Assembly (NCBI GenBank): GCA_033557465.1
Contig: CM066033.1
Coordinates: 904,048,808-904,112,807 of the forward strand
DNA length: 64,000 nt
Reading direction: 5' to 3'
Source: Ichthyophis bannanicus
Lineage: Eukaryota > Chordata > Amphibia > Gymnophiona > Ichthyophiidae
Shown here: positions 42,087 to 53,049 of the stretch, in pieces
How the letters are laid out: each line of letters begins with the position of its first letter
Position numbering within the stretch: the first letter of the stretch is position 1
The notes under the pieces: generated by a model
Told to the model about the DNA's origin: nothing
Database searches by the model: none
Seen by the model: only the letters and a program-made list of their open reading frames with translations
Position numbers and translations under genes: made by a program

Positions 42087-44460
42087 TTTCAGGAAGATCA
42101 TAAGAGTCAGTAGAAAGCAGCATGCACTATGTTGAGAATGTTGAGCATATGTCCTCAACGGTTCGTATCAGCACCTTGGCGCATCTCCATATGAGACAGT
42201 CTCAGTGGATTCTGAGTACTTGTTAGACCAAGCCACCAGAAGGCTCAGTGATGTACTCTCACTTGCCCCCCCCCCCCCCCATACTCTCTATCTTGTTGGA
42301 TTCTCCACTCAAGTTTGGCCAAGAAAATTTGTTCCAAATTCTGCCCTACCAAAAAATTACTCATAACGGATGCATCAGAGTTGGCCTGGAGAGCTCATCT
42401 CGATGGACACTCGGGGTATTTGCCCCCCTTCCCCCAAGGAAGTCTTCAAAAGATCAATTTCTCGGAACCAAGAGCATAGCAAGTACTCTAAGGGCTTTCA
42501 AAGATTGGTTGGTGAATGAAATTGTCATGATTCAAACTGAAAATTAAGTAGCCATGTTCTATATCAGCAGGCAGGAAGGAACAAGATTATACCTCCTGTG
42601 TTGGGAGATTGTCTGGATGTGGAACTTTGCCATCTCTCAGGGGATGAAGTTAAGAGCCACATATCTGTCTGGTGGATAGACTGAGTTGTGTCCTTAAACC
42701 TCACAAATGGACCCTGGATTGGATAGTGGCTCTCTACATCTTTTGGGAGTGGGGCTCTTCACTGCTCCTCAAAATGTTCAGGTATCTTAATTCTGCTCCA
42801 GAGTTGGAACACACAGAAAACCAGCCTCTGAAGCTTTCCTCTTGTACTGGGGGAAGGGTCTTCTGTATGTGTATCCTCTAATACCTCTCATTGCAAAGAC
42901 CCTTCTAAAACCCAAAAGTGACAGAGGTATGATGGTTCTCATCACTTCTTATTATCCCTGCAGCTTTTGTTTCCTCTGCTCCTGGAGCTACGCCTTGGTC
43001 ATGCACCAACTCTAATTTTGCATAAAGACGACAGTGCTGCAGCCCAAAATCAAGTCCTCCTGGCCCTCACAACTTGAATGTTGAGAGGTTAACATTGTTC
43101 TCTCTTAACTTGCCTATTGTTGTTATCAACATCCTTTTAACATCCTGGAAGAACTTCTCAAGGTGTTGTTATGCTTTCAAGTAGAAGTTTGCTGTTTGGT
43201 TTGATGGATCCAAACACAAAGGCAAAAGTGCCAAACCCAGGAGCCAAAACTCCTCACCCAGCTCAAATAGTATTCACACAAAAGAGTGAGGAAAATAATA
43301 GTTCTTTAATAGTATATTTTTTGTTGGACCATATAATACCGTGTGCCAGGGTCATGAAAACGGACTCCCAGACCTTGGTAAGTAATAGTCCCTTTTAATC
43401 AAACCAGCAGTGAGAAATATATTAAAACTAAACTTAACTGCCACGGCAAAATCATCAAGGTGGAAGACACACGACCTGCGTTTCGGAAGACACAGTCCTG
43501 CGTTTCGAGCTCTCGCTTCAATCTGCCCTGCTTCAGGTCAAACTGTCATCACCAATCAAATAGCCGTCAATTTGCAATTTGAGGGAGCAAACACTGCTTG
43601 AATACCTTCTACATTTATCAGAGTCTGGACTAAAGTCCAACTCTGCAGAAGTTCATCTCGGTGCAAATGGAGCTTATTATTTAGGAGGTAAATCCATCTT
43701 GGTACAACCTTTAGTTGTCCGATTTATGCAGGACTTGTTACTTCTCAAATCCCCTCTTAAGCTACCCACAGTATCTTGGGACCTCAGTGCGGTTTTGACA
43801 GAGCTGATGAAAGGTCCATTCAAACTGTTGGATACCTGTCCTTTGAAGTTTATGACCTGAAAGGTCTCATTTTTAGTGGTGATCACTGTAGTGCATAGAA
43901 TGAACAAAAATCAGGCTCTAGCAGTTAATCCACTTTTCACAATGTTCTTACATAACAGGGTGGTACTTCACACCCAATCTGGTTCCTTCCAAAGGTGGTG
44001 TCAGACTTCCACTTTAATCAGTCAATTGTTCTGCCAACTTTTTTCCCAAAACCCCATTCTCACAAAGGGGAAGTTATGCTGCACATGTTGGACTGTAAGA
44101 AAACCTTGGCCTTCTACATGGAATAGACTAAAGCCCATACAAGGTCCACCCAAGTTCTTTTTTATTTCTTTTGATCCCAGAAAGCAAGGGGCTGCAGTTT
44201 CCAAATGCACACTCTCAACTTGACTAGCAGATAGCATCTCTTTTGCTTATACCCAGGCAGGCTTGAGTCTTGAGGGTCATGTCATCGTTCATAATGTCAG
44301 TGTCATCAGTGGTCCACTTGAGTCTCCATAGAAGAGATTTGCAGAGCTGCAACGTGGACTTCGGTCCACACTTTTGCTTCTCACTATTGTCTGGATAGGA
44401 ACTCCTGACGCAGCAGCAGATTCAGTCAATCAGTACTACAGAATCTTTCTGAGGATAAGA
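42087..44460 (+). pseudogene. D4 RNase H, methyltransferase-like region and recombinase
   Basis: Resumes D4 after D6: LAHLHMRQSQW near 42178 (D2: ARLHMRPAQ), LITDASELAWRAHLDGHSG near 42356 (RNase H first Asp block), MFYISRQEGTRLYLLCWEI near 42555, DRLSCVLKPHKWTLDW near 42675. A weak methyltransferase-like part follows (42770-43010). Recombinase: LLEYLLHLSESGLKSNSAEVHL near 43588, SWDLSAVLTELMKGPFKLLDTC near 43770, VMITVVHRMNKNQAL with catalytic Arg unclear, LFFISFDPRKQGAAVSKCTLST near 44155, CRAATWTSVHTFASHYCLD near 44342. An insertion at 43218-43587 interrupts the N-terminal half. Heavily decayed. Confidence 0.78.
43218..43587 (-). mobile_element. Short insertion in D4 recombinase, possibly PLE-related
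   Basis: Breaks the similarity between D4 and D2 recombinase. CAAACAC occurs at both borders (43211-43217 and 43588-43594) inside a looser match, a possible imperfect target duplication. Minus strand contains TTGAAGC, GAGAGCTC, GAAA, CGCAG/CTGTG and TC, a hammerhead-like series near 43464-43517, plus a second CCGAAACGCAGG. No ORF. Confidence 0.5.
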
Positions 44461-44609
44461 ATCCCATTTCTTTCTGTTCAGGCTACCTAAACAAAAAAGG
44501 AGAACATAAAATATATGAACAAAAAGGCCTATTGCAACCAAAAATATCAATTCTCTGTGCCTGCTGTTCCGGCACACTGTGTCTTTTCTCCTTTTTTGTT
44601 AGAGGCAGC

Positions 44610-44950
44610 CTGTAGCTAGGGTGTGAGGACTTCATCCTGCTTATCCATGGAGACAGCAAAGTTACTCACCTCTAGAAGGTGTTCTCCATGGATAGCAGGA
44701 TAAGTCCTTACAATCCTCCCACCTTCCCTTGGAATTTAATTCTACTCAGCTCTGCAGCTGATTGAGGAGAAATGGTGAGATGACAGGTGGGAAGATACAC
44801 GCATGCGAAGTGAAGCTTTCCAGCAGCTTCCAAAAGGAGCTGGAAAACACTCCCGCATGTGAGTTCAGTCAGTAATGTCACCCATACTTGAAGACTTATC
44901 CTGCTTTCTACAGAGAACGCCTGCTACTTACTGATGAGTAACTTTTCTTT
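44610..44950 (+). repeat. D4 ICR and 3' inverted terminal repeat
   Basis: ICR 44615-44715 (ACCTCTAGAAGGTGTTCTCC); 3' repeat 44720-44950 complementary to 26220-26370 (GGATAAGTC, CTTTTGGAAG, CGCATGCG). Ends TTTTCTTT, joining the CR1-like LINE. Confidence 0.82.
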
Positions 44951-45150
44951 ACGGAAAGAGTAGTAGATGAGTGGAATAGCCTCCCAGTGGAGGAAGTAGA
45001 GAGAGAAGACTGTATCTGAATTCAAGAAAGCATGGGACAAACACAGAGGATCTCTAAGGGAAAAAAGGGACTGTGAAACTTAGTTGTTGGTATGGAAGGG
45101 CAAGCCCAATAGGCCTTACAGTCTTTACCTGCTGTCATTTTTCTGTGTGT
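44951..45150 (+). pseudogene. CR1-like LINE, right half after D4
   Basis: ERVVDEWNSLPVEEVE continues LRNNMRKYFF at 26222 in one frame once D4 is removed. The end then decays (IQESMGQTQRISK). Together the two sides give the C-terminus typical of CR1-clade RT proteins. Confidence 0.78.
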
Positions 45151-45788
45151 TTAAAGTGAACCCTACATGGGTTATGCATCAGTGCTGTGTGCTGATTAAA
45201 CATGATTTGCTGTCTTATGTTTTCAGTCTGTTTTAGCATTCTTAGTTGCCCTCTGTTTCTTATTTCAAGTGCCTGAGCAGTGCAGGCCCTCCTTCAGCAG
45301 AAGGTTTGGGTGATACCAGGGAAGGAACAGGTCTGCTACATACAGTTCCTAAAGCAAAAGGATATTTGAACCACAAGAAAACACTGACTGCATGAATATA
45401 GGGCAAAATATTAGAACACTGTTCACTTCAGCAAACTAAATCTGTATTGCTTAACAAGGTCTCATTAGGTGTTGTCGCAGAGCATTATGGGCTTGATTTT
45501 TTAAGGCTTTATTCCCATTGTGTGTGAATCAGAACCAACATTAAGCATGATGCACATCCTATATTTTTAAAAGATCCGAGTGAAGATATTAAGTTTCATG
45601 GTGGTTTTTGCAATGTCTAGCTATGTCCTTCATGTACAGTGTGCTGGTTTGCTGTGGATGTGGTCAGTACTTTTGCATTTACATCAGGATTATCTCCAAA
45701 AAGCTCTGGCTTTTGGGTTTTAGATATTCTTCTGATAATGATAAATATATGTAGTTTTGGTTCCTTAACTTTTCCATCTCTCTTGCAG
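45151..45788. other. No recognised gene or repeat
   Basis: About 640 bp of apparently unique DNA. Its right end has a polypyrimidine tract and TTGCAG before possible exon Y. Confidence 0.4.
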
Positions 45789-45865
45789 ACACCACCATGC
45801 CAATTCTAGTTCAGCCTGGGCCCATAGCAGCTAAAACAGAATCCACCTTACTCTCATCGGACTAG
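45789..45865 (+). other. Possible host terminal exon Y
   Basis: Preceded by TTTTCCATCTCTCTTGCAG, a convincing acceptor. One frame encodes TTMPILVQPGPIAAKTESTL and stops at TAG 45863-45865. If joined in phase to exon X (24571) a different frame would be used and would stop after six codons (TPPCQF). I recognise no family. 3.8 kb of fairly unique, AT-rich sequence follows, as in a long 3' UTR. Confidence 0.25.
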
Positions 45866-47506
45866 AAAGCTAACTACAGGTGTGAGTGAAGACAAGGAAA
45901 GAGGACCCAGGACATGCAAATAGATTCGCTCACCTGCAGTCCAAGCTGCCAGCAGCAGCAGCCTTCATTTGCTTTCTCTTCTAAATGTGCTCATCAGATT
46001 TATGGCCTGGCATCTACTATAATCCAAGGGGGTACTGTCAAAGCCAAAGTGAGCACACCCTGATCCCCCTGTCCTTTGCCTTGGCACCACAGACTCCACC
46101 ACCAGCATTCAGCTGCTGCTGCACTATACTTCACAGCATAGAGAGCAGGAACAAGTATGTTTTTGTTCTTGCCATCACCTTTCCAACAGTAACTTGAATA
46201 TGCCAAATCTCAGGTTGAGTTGGGGGTGGGGGGAAGAGTAGAGTGATTTGAATATTTTTTTTTATAAAATGGAAGTCTGTAACTGAATCCTGTTTGCCTG
46301 TAGTGTGGTATGGGTAAGTGAGAAAGTGTCACTAGGGAAAATGCAGAATGAATAGGCAGCTGAGACCGTGCATTACCACTGTGGTTATAATACTTGATTT
46401 GGGGTAAAAAGCTGATCATATCTGCTACCTCGTCACCATCTTGTTTAACCCTAAAATAAAAAGATGCTGCCTTTCACTGTCTTGAGATCTTTGCTTAAAT
46501 TGTTCTGTTTTTAATGTTTCTAGTTTGGTATCTGCATTTAACTTCTGAAATGTAATTGGATATTGCTTAAAAGAATTTAAAAAAGTGACATTAAATTATA
46601 TACAATGAAACAAACTGTGATCACATGTGCATGAAATACTAGTGGAGATGGCAGAACCCCAAATAGTTGAAAGAAGCGGGCATGCATTTAGCAAACTATG
46701 GCTCTCCAGAAACTAATGCATGGATATAATCCAGGTATACAAACATTTACTCTTGTTGAGGTACTTAAAATTTACTGGGACAGGAATTCTCTCAAAAGTA
46801 TGCCTCGTTCGGTTCAGCAGGATCCTTTTCAGAACAGTTAACTGAAAGGCTGTGTCTCAGGCTTTCTTTATCCTTGCCACTTTTTATAGTGTGAAATAAA
46901 TGTATAGGGCTTGCTTCAGACTTCCTTAGCCTTTCTCATACTCCACCTGCTATGAATGCAGTGGGTAACAAAAGCTGCATTAGCCAAGTGGAGATGGATA
47001 TGCACATAGACCTTGTGAAGTGTGAGCCAGGAGGCCTTAGAGTAGACATTACTTAATCTGCCCATGAAATTGATTTGGATTCTCTTTACTTAACTCCTCT
47101 GCATCTGACATCATTGCACCTCTTCCTTGTCATGTGGTTTAGCATTTAATCCTTCCTGTCCAAGCTGCTAGACTTGTTCTTTTTAGTTGCTGGCAGATGC
47201 TGCAGCCCTTTTGTGTCCTGCACTGGATTTTTATTCGATAAGGATGAGGGAAGAAGTGTCTTGCCAGTTTCTGGTTTGCTGGGGGAGTAGGCTTTGTTTT
47301 CTGCTAGCAGTTTATGTTACCTGTTAATAAGGTGACTTATATTTGAATGAGGCCATTTCTAGAATGCCACCATCTTCTATACTGGTGAATCATTTTTAAT
47401 GCATTGGACTGATCTTATGAATTTTGTCTGGTTTGGTTAGTTAAAATCATGTACAGAATTTTTTTACTACTATGCATATAAAGAAGACTTTATATAGTCA
47501 TTGTGA
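45866..47506. other. Unique-looking non-coding sequence (possible 3' UTR)
   Basis: No ORF above about 70 codons and no repeat recognised. Low repeat content contrasts with the rest of the window. Confidence 0.35.
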
Positions 47507-47905
47507 CATGTTTTTGTCGAGTTTTGTGAAAAAACATAAATCATAAGGTAATTTGTGCTTCACTTATCTTCTGTGGCATATGAGTTGTCAGCTGATATTA
47601 TCAAAGCAGGAAGACAATGACACTTGGCAGCTGGGTCTTCCCTGACTAAACAGCGAATGTTTTCAGCACTTCACAAACTTATTCTAAATAGTTGCCAATT
47701 TCACATTTTTAGCCATTTTGAAAATCTATTGGACTTTTCTAGTGCACAGAAATGAGCTCCGAGGTTAATTCTCTCTTAAAATCTGATGTAATGACTTCTT
47801 GTCTGTCTTTATTAATGCACTCTCTGGAAAGTGTGCAGAGATCTTGATTGGCTAATCCCTTCCTGTTTTCTGATATTAGTGTGAGTTGCATGCAGGTTAG
47901 CCACC
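47507..47905 (+). repeat. Old tandem duplication, copy 1
   Basis: Shares an ordered series of motifs with 48354-48753, for example CATGTTTTTGTC, TTCTGTGGCA, GTCAGCTGATA / AACAGCTGATA, TTGCCAATTT, ATTAATG and TCTTGATTG. Offset 847 bp. Confidence 0.75.
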
Positions 47906-48353
47906 AGCATATAGCCATATAGAAAAAAATTAATATACAGATGGTTTTTTCCCTGTTTGGAGCAGTTCAGTTTATCCAGTTTAAGGATAGGGAGTCCATA
48001 TCCCAGGAAGAGAACTTCATGTGACTTGGAAATCCCACAAGGTAGCCACCTGCACCACAACACATTAGCCATTTCTCTTACTTGCCATGTGTATCACTAC
48101 CTTCAAAGTTTTTTGTCAATATTATGCTAGAATCCAGCACTGCTCTTTCTGTGACAGTTCTCTTCATAACTGAAGCTAGCCACAGAGCTGTCAGTAGTTA
48201 GGATAACAGCTGCTGCATGCAGGATTTTACATCAGTGTGTCTGTGTCTTTGCTAGATGCTACAGTGAGGGGCACTGCACTTTAACCCTTTTCATACTTGT
48301 TGCTCTCTTTCTGAGAGCTACAGAGCACTGTGACTTTGGGGTGATGGAAGGGT

Positions 48354-48753
48354 CATGTTTTTGTCAATAAGTTGTGAAAGAAATTGTGAGTTAATATGTG
48401 CTGCAAGCGTGTTCTCTTCTGTGGCACGAGATAACAGCTGATAGTGACAAGGCATGAAGATGGTGGCACTGAACAGTGGTGTCTTACCTTTACCAGCCAG
48501 ACAAGAACATTGCTTTCAGCAATTCACTAATGTGTGCTAGAGACAATTGCCAATTTTATATCTAGCTGTTTTAAAAAGCTTTTATAATGCATATAATAAG
48601 TTTTGGGATGACTTTTTCGTCCTAATTCTACTGTAATGGCCCATTAGTGACTCTCTTCATTAATGTTCATCGTGACAAGTGGGCGAGGGTCTTGATTGAT
48701 CACTTGCTGATGTTTTTCACAATTCGTGAAAACTGATGCAGACTATCCAGAGG
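48354..48753 (+). repeat. Old tandem duplication, copy 2
   Basis: Diverged partner of 47507-47905. The 448 bp between the two copies shows no clear third copy. Confidence 0.75.
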
Positions 48754-48879
48754 CTCTCCTTTTACTGAGCTCCCAAATAGGCCCCTCCCATTTTTTATTT
48801 TTAAATCTTGACCCTGTCTCCTTGCCCTGTTGCCGCTCAGCAGTTATCTTGCTGTATCCCTGTCCTGTTCCAGGAAATA

Positions 48880-48916
48880 AAAGAAAAGCTTCTAAATGTA
48901 AAAAAAAAAAAAAAAG
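48880..48916 (+). promoter_or_regulatory. Possible polyadenylation signal
   Basis: GGAAATAAAAG at 48880 followed by a run of A about 20 nt later. Could end a host transcript or a retroposed copy. Confidence 0.3.
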
Positions 48917-49634
48917 AAATCCTAAACAATTTCTGTAAGCTTGTTTTTAAAATCATGGTAAAAACCATCCTTTTGAGGGGTGGGTTGCTTTTATTGATTA
49001 ATTTTTTTCAGTTTCCAAAGGCTTGTTTGTGTTGTCAGAAATGTAATGGTTAAAATTTACTGTGAAATGAGGGGACAGGAGGACACAAGATTTTGTTGGC
49101 TTATCTTGAAAAATAAAAATAGATTAATAAATTATGGGGATGCTGCGTACTTTTTCCATGATCATCTGTTTTGAGCTGAATGATTATTTCTGACTTAGAA
49201 AGGTTGTGTGTCCTAGATTCTTCAACAAGTTTATCTTTTTTTTTTTTAAAGGCCTGGGTATCTTACTTTTCTCTGCCATTGATTTCTTTATAGACCTCTG
49301 GAAGAGAGAGATGCAGGAAGAAATGTTGACCCCATACCATTTTGAGTAAGTTCTGTCAGGAGTCTAAAGTGAAATTCCTCAGTGGAACCCACTCTGATCC
49401 CCACAGTTGAAGAGAAGTTTTGAACTATAAAAGTTAAAAATGTGAACAAAAAAATTTAATAGCTTACTTGTTTTTATTGCACTAACTTAATATGTTTGAC
49501 TAGCTTTCGAGAGCTACGCTCCCTTTATTTCCAAATTTTTATATTAATGCTAAATACACACACACGATAAAGCAGATTGCAAACACAAAATCAAATCATT
49601 ACATAAAACAAAACAAAGAACTTACAAAACCCAT
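48917..49634. other. Unassigned flank of E0, with a PLE-like tail hint
   Basis: Mostly unrecognised. Near 49470-49620, GACTAGCTTTCGAGAGCTAC with an A-rich right side resembles PLE tails. The minus strand there (49530-49498) has GGGAGC-GTA-GCTCTC, GAAA and GC..GTC but no CTGANGA core. Confidence 0.3.
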
Positions 49635-50513
49635 GATTCCTTATCGTCCTGCCAGTCCAGTCCCGCACCTCTGTGTAGTGCACCTCCTCCCACAGCTTGG
49701 AGACTGGGCATGTCAGATTCTGGTCACTTGTACTTATACCGCTGGCACCTCCCACCAGCTCCCAGTGTGCTCAGTCTCCAAGCAGCTGGAGGCGGTAGTG
49801 AGCCTAGGTGCTGGGCTCACTATAGGAACAGATAAGGAGCAATTTAGTTAGGGGTAGTAAGGTTTTTTGTGTTTGTTTCCTTTTCCTATACTTTATTTGT
49901 TTTGGGTTTAGAGTTTGTTTAAAAAAAGAACCACTGAGGGCAGACGGGTAGGGACAACGTGAAGAAGAGCTCTTCCCCTTTATTCACTCCCCTCCTTGTT
50001 TGTACAGAGGGGAGCTGAGGTACTGGCCCCCAATCTTGTTAGCGAGTGAGGAGTCATCGGCTGTAATACGGTCCCCGGTGTTTGTCAGTCCTGCTGATTT
50101 CAGCGTCGGAGCTGGCAGGAAAAGCTCTGCTCAGTGGCGATTTTTATAGAGGTGAGTCTGGCAATTCGGGGGATCTCAGGCAGCCTGATAGGCGTGGCCT
50201 AGTGCCTTGTAGTGAGTGTGTTTATGCCTGATAGCTCTGATTACTCAACGGCCTGATTTCCCGCGTTTTTCACAGTGCAGTGTCTTCTTCGGCGTTTCAC
50301 TCGGCTTACAGCATTCCGGGGCTTTTAAGAGGGCAGTTTTTCTCCTTGCAGTACTTACAGGACTGTGAGGGGCCCAAAAAAAAAAAGTTTAACTTACTTT
50401 ACATTTTTTATTGCAAGTCTCGGTCTTCGTAAGGCGCCTTTCAGGTCTTGAGTTGAGGCAGGCTAAGCCGGTACCTTTTTTCCTGCTCTGCCTTTGTCTT
50501 TAGTGCGTTCAGG
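49635..50513 (+). repeat. E0 5' terminal repeat and leader
   Basis: First 220 bp match the E1 5' repeat in layout (CAGCTTGGAGACTG ... CAGTCTCCAAGCAGCTGG). Leader to the gag start has no coding content. A 3' partner is not in the window. Confidence 0.7.
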
Positions 50514-51330
50514 GTGCAGGGATTCGGGCTAATGCCTACGCGCCCACAGTGTCTCGTCTGCGGTACCCATCGGGGGACGGTCTCGGATGCCGGGGTGTGC
50601 CGCAGCTGTGCAACTGAGGCACTCAGCATGGATCAAGAGCTCCAGGAGAAATCTAAGGATGCGGCATCTTCGTCTGGACAGGGGGCTCAGGTCTCTATGG
50701 AGGTTGGTCCTCTGCTGGAGGCTCCTGCCTCTCCGCAGGGTGTGGCTCTGGTGGTTCCAGGTCCTTCTAACTCTCCAATTTTGGGAGGGGGGTGCTGGCG
50801 GGGTTTTGTTCTGTTGTTGCATCAGGCCTTTTGCTTGTGCCAACAGGGTGCCGCTACGGATCTCTCGGCCCTCGGGGCTGGGGCAGGCCAGGCTTCCGCG
50901 GAGAAGGTTGAAAATTCTGAGGCAGTATTGACCAAAAGGGCTCGGTCCGTAGAGGAGCAGCCTCTTTTGCCTGACTGGCAAGAGGTGGACAACTTCGAGC
51001 TGGAGCCAGAGACAGGCAGGGAAGAGCTCGAAGAAGGTGAGATTCTGGAGCCTGAAGACCAGGCTAGGATTGTCTGAGTTTTTCAGAGAGAAGAGCTGCC
51101 AGCTTTAATTATGGAATTGCTTCAGGCCCTCAACCTGTCGGTTGTTCAACCAGCGGAAGATGATGCATTGGAGGACCTTCTCATTCAGGCAGTGCGGAAG
51201 ATGCAGGCGGTTTCTCCAGTTCACCGTGTAGTCAAACACATGATCCAGGATGAGTGGGACCTGCCAGAGGCAGCCCTAAGGGGAGTGAGGTCAATGATGC
51301 GTCTCTATCCGTTATCGGACCAGGAGCGCA
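50514..51330 (+). pseudogene. DIRS gag-like protein, E0 left half
   Basis: ATG 50514 or more likely 50532 (MPTRPQCLVC, aligning with E1 MPSKQLCLLC). Zinc-finger-like CLVC...CRSC, then LLLHQAFCLC and an acidic region EELEEGEILEPEDQARIV. TGA at 51075 is an in-frame stop; FQREELPALIMELLQAL, VRKMQAVSPVHRVVKHMIQDEWDLPEA and MMRLYPLSDQERK continue in frame to 51330, where the L2 tail starts. The second half is at 59027. One stop plus the insertion disable it. Confidence 0.87.
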
Positions 51331-53049
51331 AGATTTATTTATTTATTTTTATTTATTTAACAATTCTTATATACCGCATTATTTGTTATCAGTGCGGTTT
51401 ACATTTAACAGAGAATACGCAGATCAGAGAAGACTGATTGGGTTTACATTATAACAGGGAATAGAACTTGGAGAACATGGGTAACTATTTACATATTGAA
51501 ATATATCCAGATAGATGTGGAATACATAAATTATATACATAGGGAATAATAGATGATGCTTAATCAGAGAGTATGTAAGATGCTGTAAGGCTGGCAAGAG
51601 AATGATTGGGACTTGAGCGTTATGTTGTGTATGGGGCTCTAGTAGGGGAAAGGGGATGGTTTCTTTGAGTCAGGGTAGCCGCTTGAGAGAAATGGAGCAG
51701 AAAGAGGTGGTGTTTTATTGCTTTCCGGAATTGTAGAAGGTCTCGGATCTCTCTGATTTCTGGAGGGAGGGCGTTCCAGCATTTTGGTGCGTAGTGGGCA
51801 AAGGTTCTTCTCCTGGTTGTTTGTGAGCACTTTATGGAGTCTTTAGAGATAGTCAAGGTGTTGTCGGTTGCTGTCCTTCTGGCTCTAGTTTTTGGAGTAG
51901 GTGTGATCAGTTCCTTGAGAGAGTTGGGGGCGATGTTGTTGAAAATTTTGAATGTTATTAACAGAATCTTATATGTTAGCCTAGAGTATATCGGTAGCCA
52001 ATGGAGCTCCTTAAGTATTGGTGTGATGTGGTCTGATCTGGCTAGACCACAGAGGACACGGGCGGCGGCGTTCATAGCTTGTTGGAGAGGATTAAGAGTG
52101 TTTCTTGGTAGGCCATACAAGATTAAGTTTGCGTAATCTAAATGAGGTAGAATGAGGGCCTGGAAGATGGTTCGGAAGTCGTTAGCAGGTAGCATAGGTT
52201 TGAGATGTCTCAGAGTTCTAATTTTGTTGTAGATAGACCTGGTGGTGTTTTTTATGTGTTCCTTGAAATCGAGATGTTGGTCCAGAGTAATGCCGAGATA
52301 GCGTATGGTCTTACGGCTTGGAAGCTCCGCATCTCTTACTCTTAAGATGGAGGGAGGAGAGAAGCTTTTGTTCCTTGATATGAAGAGTACCTCTGTTTTC
52401 TTGAAATTAATGTGGAGGTTTTGGGTAGTTAGCCAGTCTGTAATTGCGTTGAAGCAGTTGACAAGGTTGGTGAATTCCGGATGTTTGACTTTGAAAGGGG
52501 TAAATAGCAAAACATCATCAGCATAGATAAGAGTAGAAATGTTGAAGGATCGGATGATGTTACATATCGGCTGCATATATATCTTAAACAGCAGAGCCGA
52601 TAGGGAGGAACCTTGTGGGACACCTTGTTGGTGGAATGGTGCAGAGGTTTTAGAACCAACCCGGACATGTTGCCAGCGCTCCGATAGGTAAGATTTACAC
52701 CACTCCCAGGCAAGGCCGTGAATATCCTTTTCCATGAGGCGGGGAAGTAGTTGGTTGTGATTGACGGAATCAAAGGCAGCTGAGATATCCAGGAAGATGA
52801 GAGCAAAACCATCTTCTGCGTTGTCAATTCCTCTATTCAGGGTGTTGGTGAGGGTGGTGAGCAGTGTTTCTATTCCATGCGATTCTCTAAAACCGTGCTG
52901 GCAGGGGTTGAGGGGTGCTGCTATGTCGATATGTTTTTGGATTTGTCTGTAGACGACCTCGATTATTTTAGCGAGTAGAGGAATGCTCGAGATGGGTAGG
53001 TAAGATTCTGTCTTTGATGGGTCAAGTCTGCTGTTCTTTAGGAGGGGTC
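51331..53049 (-). mobile_element. L2 LINE (5'-truncated) in E0 gag
   Basis: Minus-strand L2-clade retrotransposon. 3' UTR at 51331-51620 ends in TAAATAAATAAA and contains GCGGTATATAAG, shared with the SINE tails. RT C-terminal two thirds at 51620-53049. The remaining 5' piece is at 58943-59026 across E1. It ends at E0 gag on both sides. Confidence 0.9.
51620..53049 (-). pseudogene. L2-clade reverse transcriptase
   Basis: L2 polymerase, which would prime reverse transcription at a nick in target DNA. Open for 371 codons (52735-51620) after one frameshift near 52740-52830. Upstream blocks SRLDPSKTESYLPISSIPLL and CQHGFRESHGIETLL lie at 52870-53040. GVPQGSSLSALLFKIYM near 52600 and LIYADDVLLFTPF near 52510 hold the catalytic YADD. 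The C-terminus has DHITPILKELHWLPI and YAPKCWNALPPEIREI, typical of L2. No endonuclease remains because of 5' truncation. The N-terminal RT residues continue at 59026-58943 (LSFATGSFSSLLKLTSIRP). Confidence 0.9.

Larger units (their letters stand above)
26223..44950 (+). mobile_element. DIRS family A, copy D4, host of D3 and D5/D6
   Basis: Outermost DIRS of a nested stack, 18.7 kb in footprint. 5' end TTTCTCCATGGACGAGCAGG at about 26220; 3' repeat 44720-44950 is its reverse complement (AGCAGGAT, CTGATGGAGCC region, TTTTGGAAG). Own parts: 5' repeat and gag start 26223-26995, gag continuation 33877-35845, RT 35850-36412, RNase H to recombinase 42087-44460, ICR about 44615-44715. D3 and D5/D6 fill the gaps. 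Splitting the CR1-like LINE at TTTCTTT, present at both junctions, shows it inserted there without a long target duplication. Confidence 0.85.
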
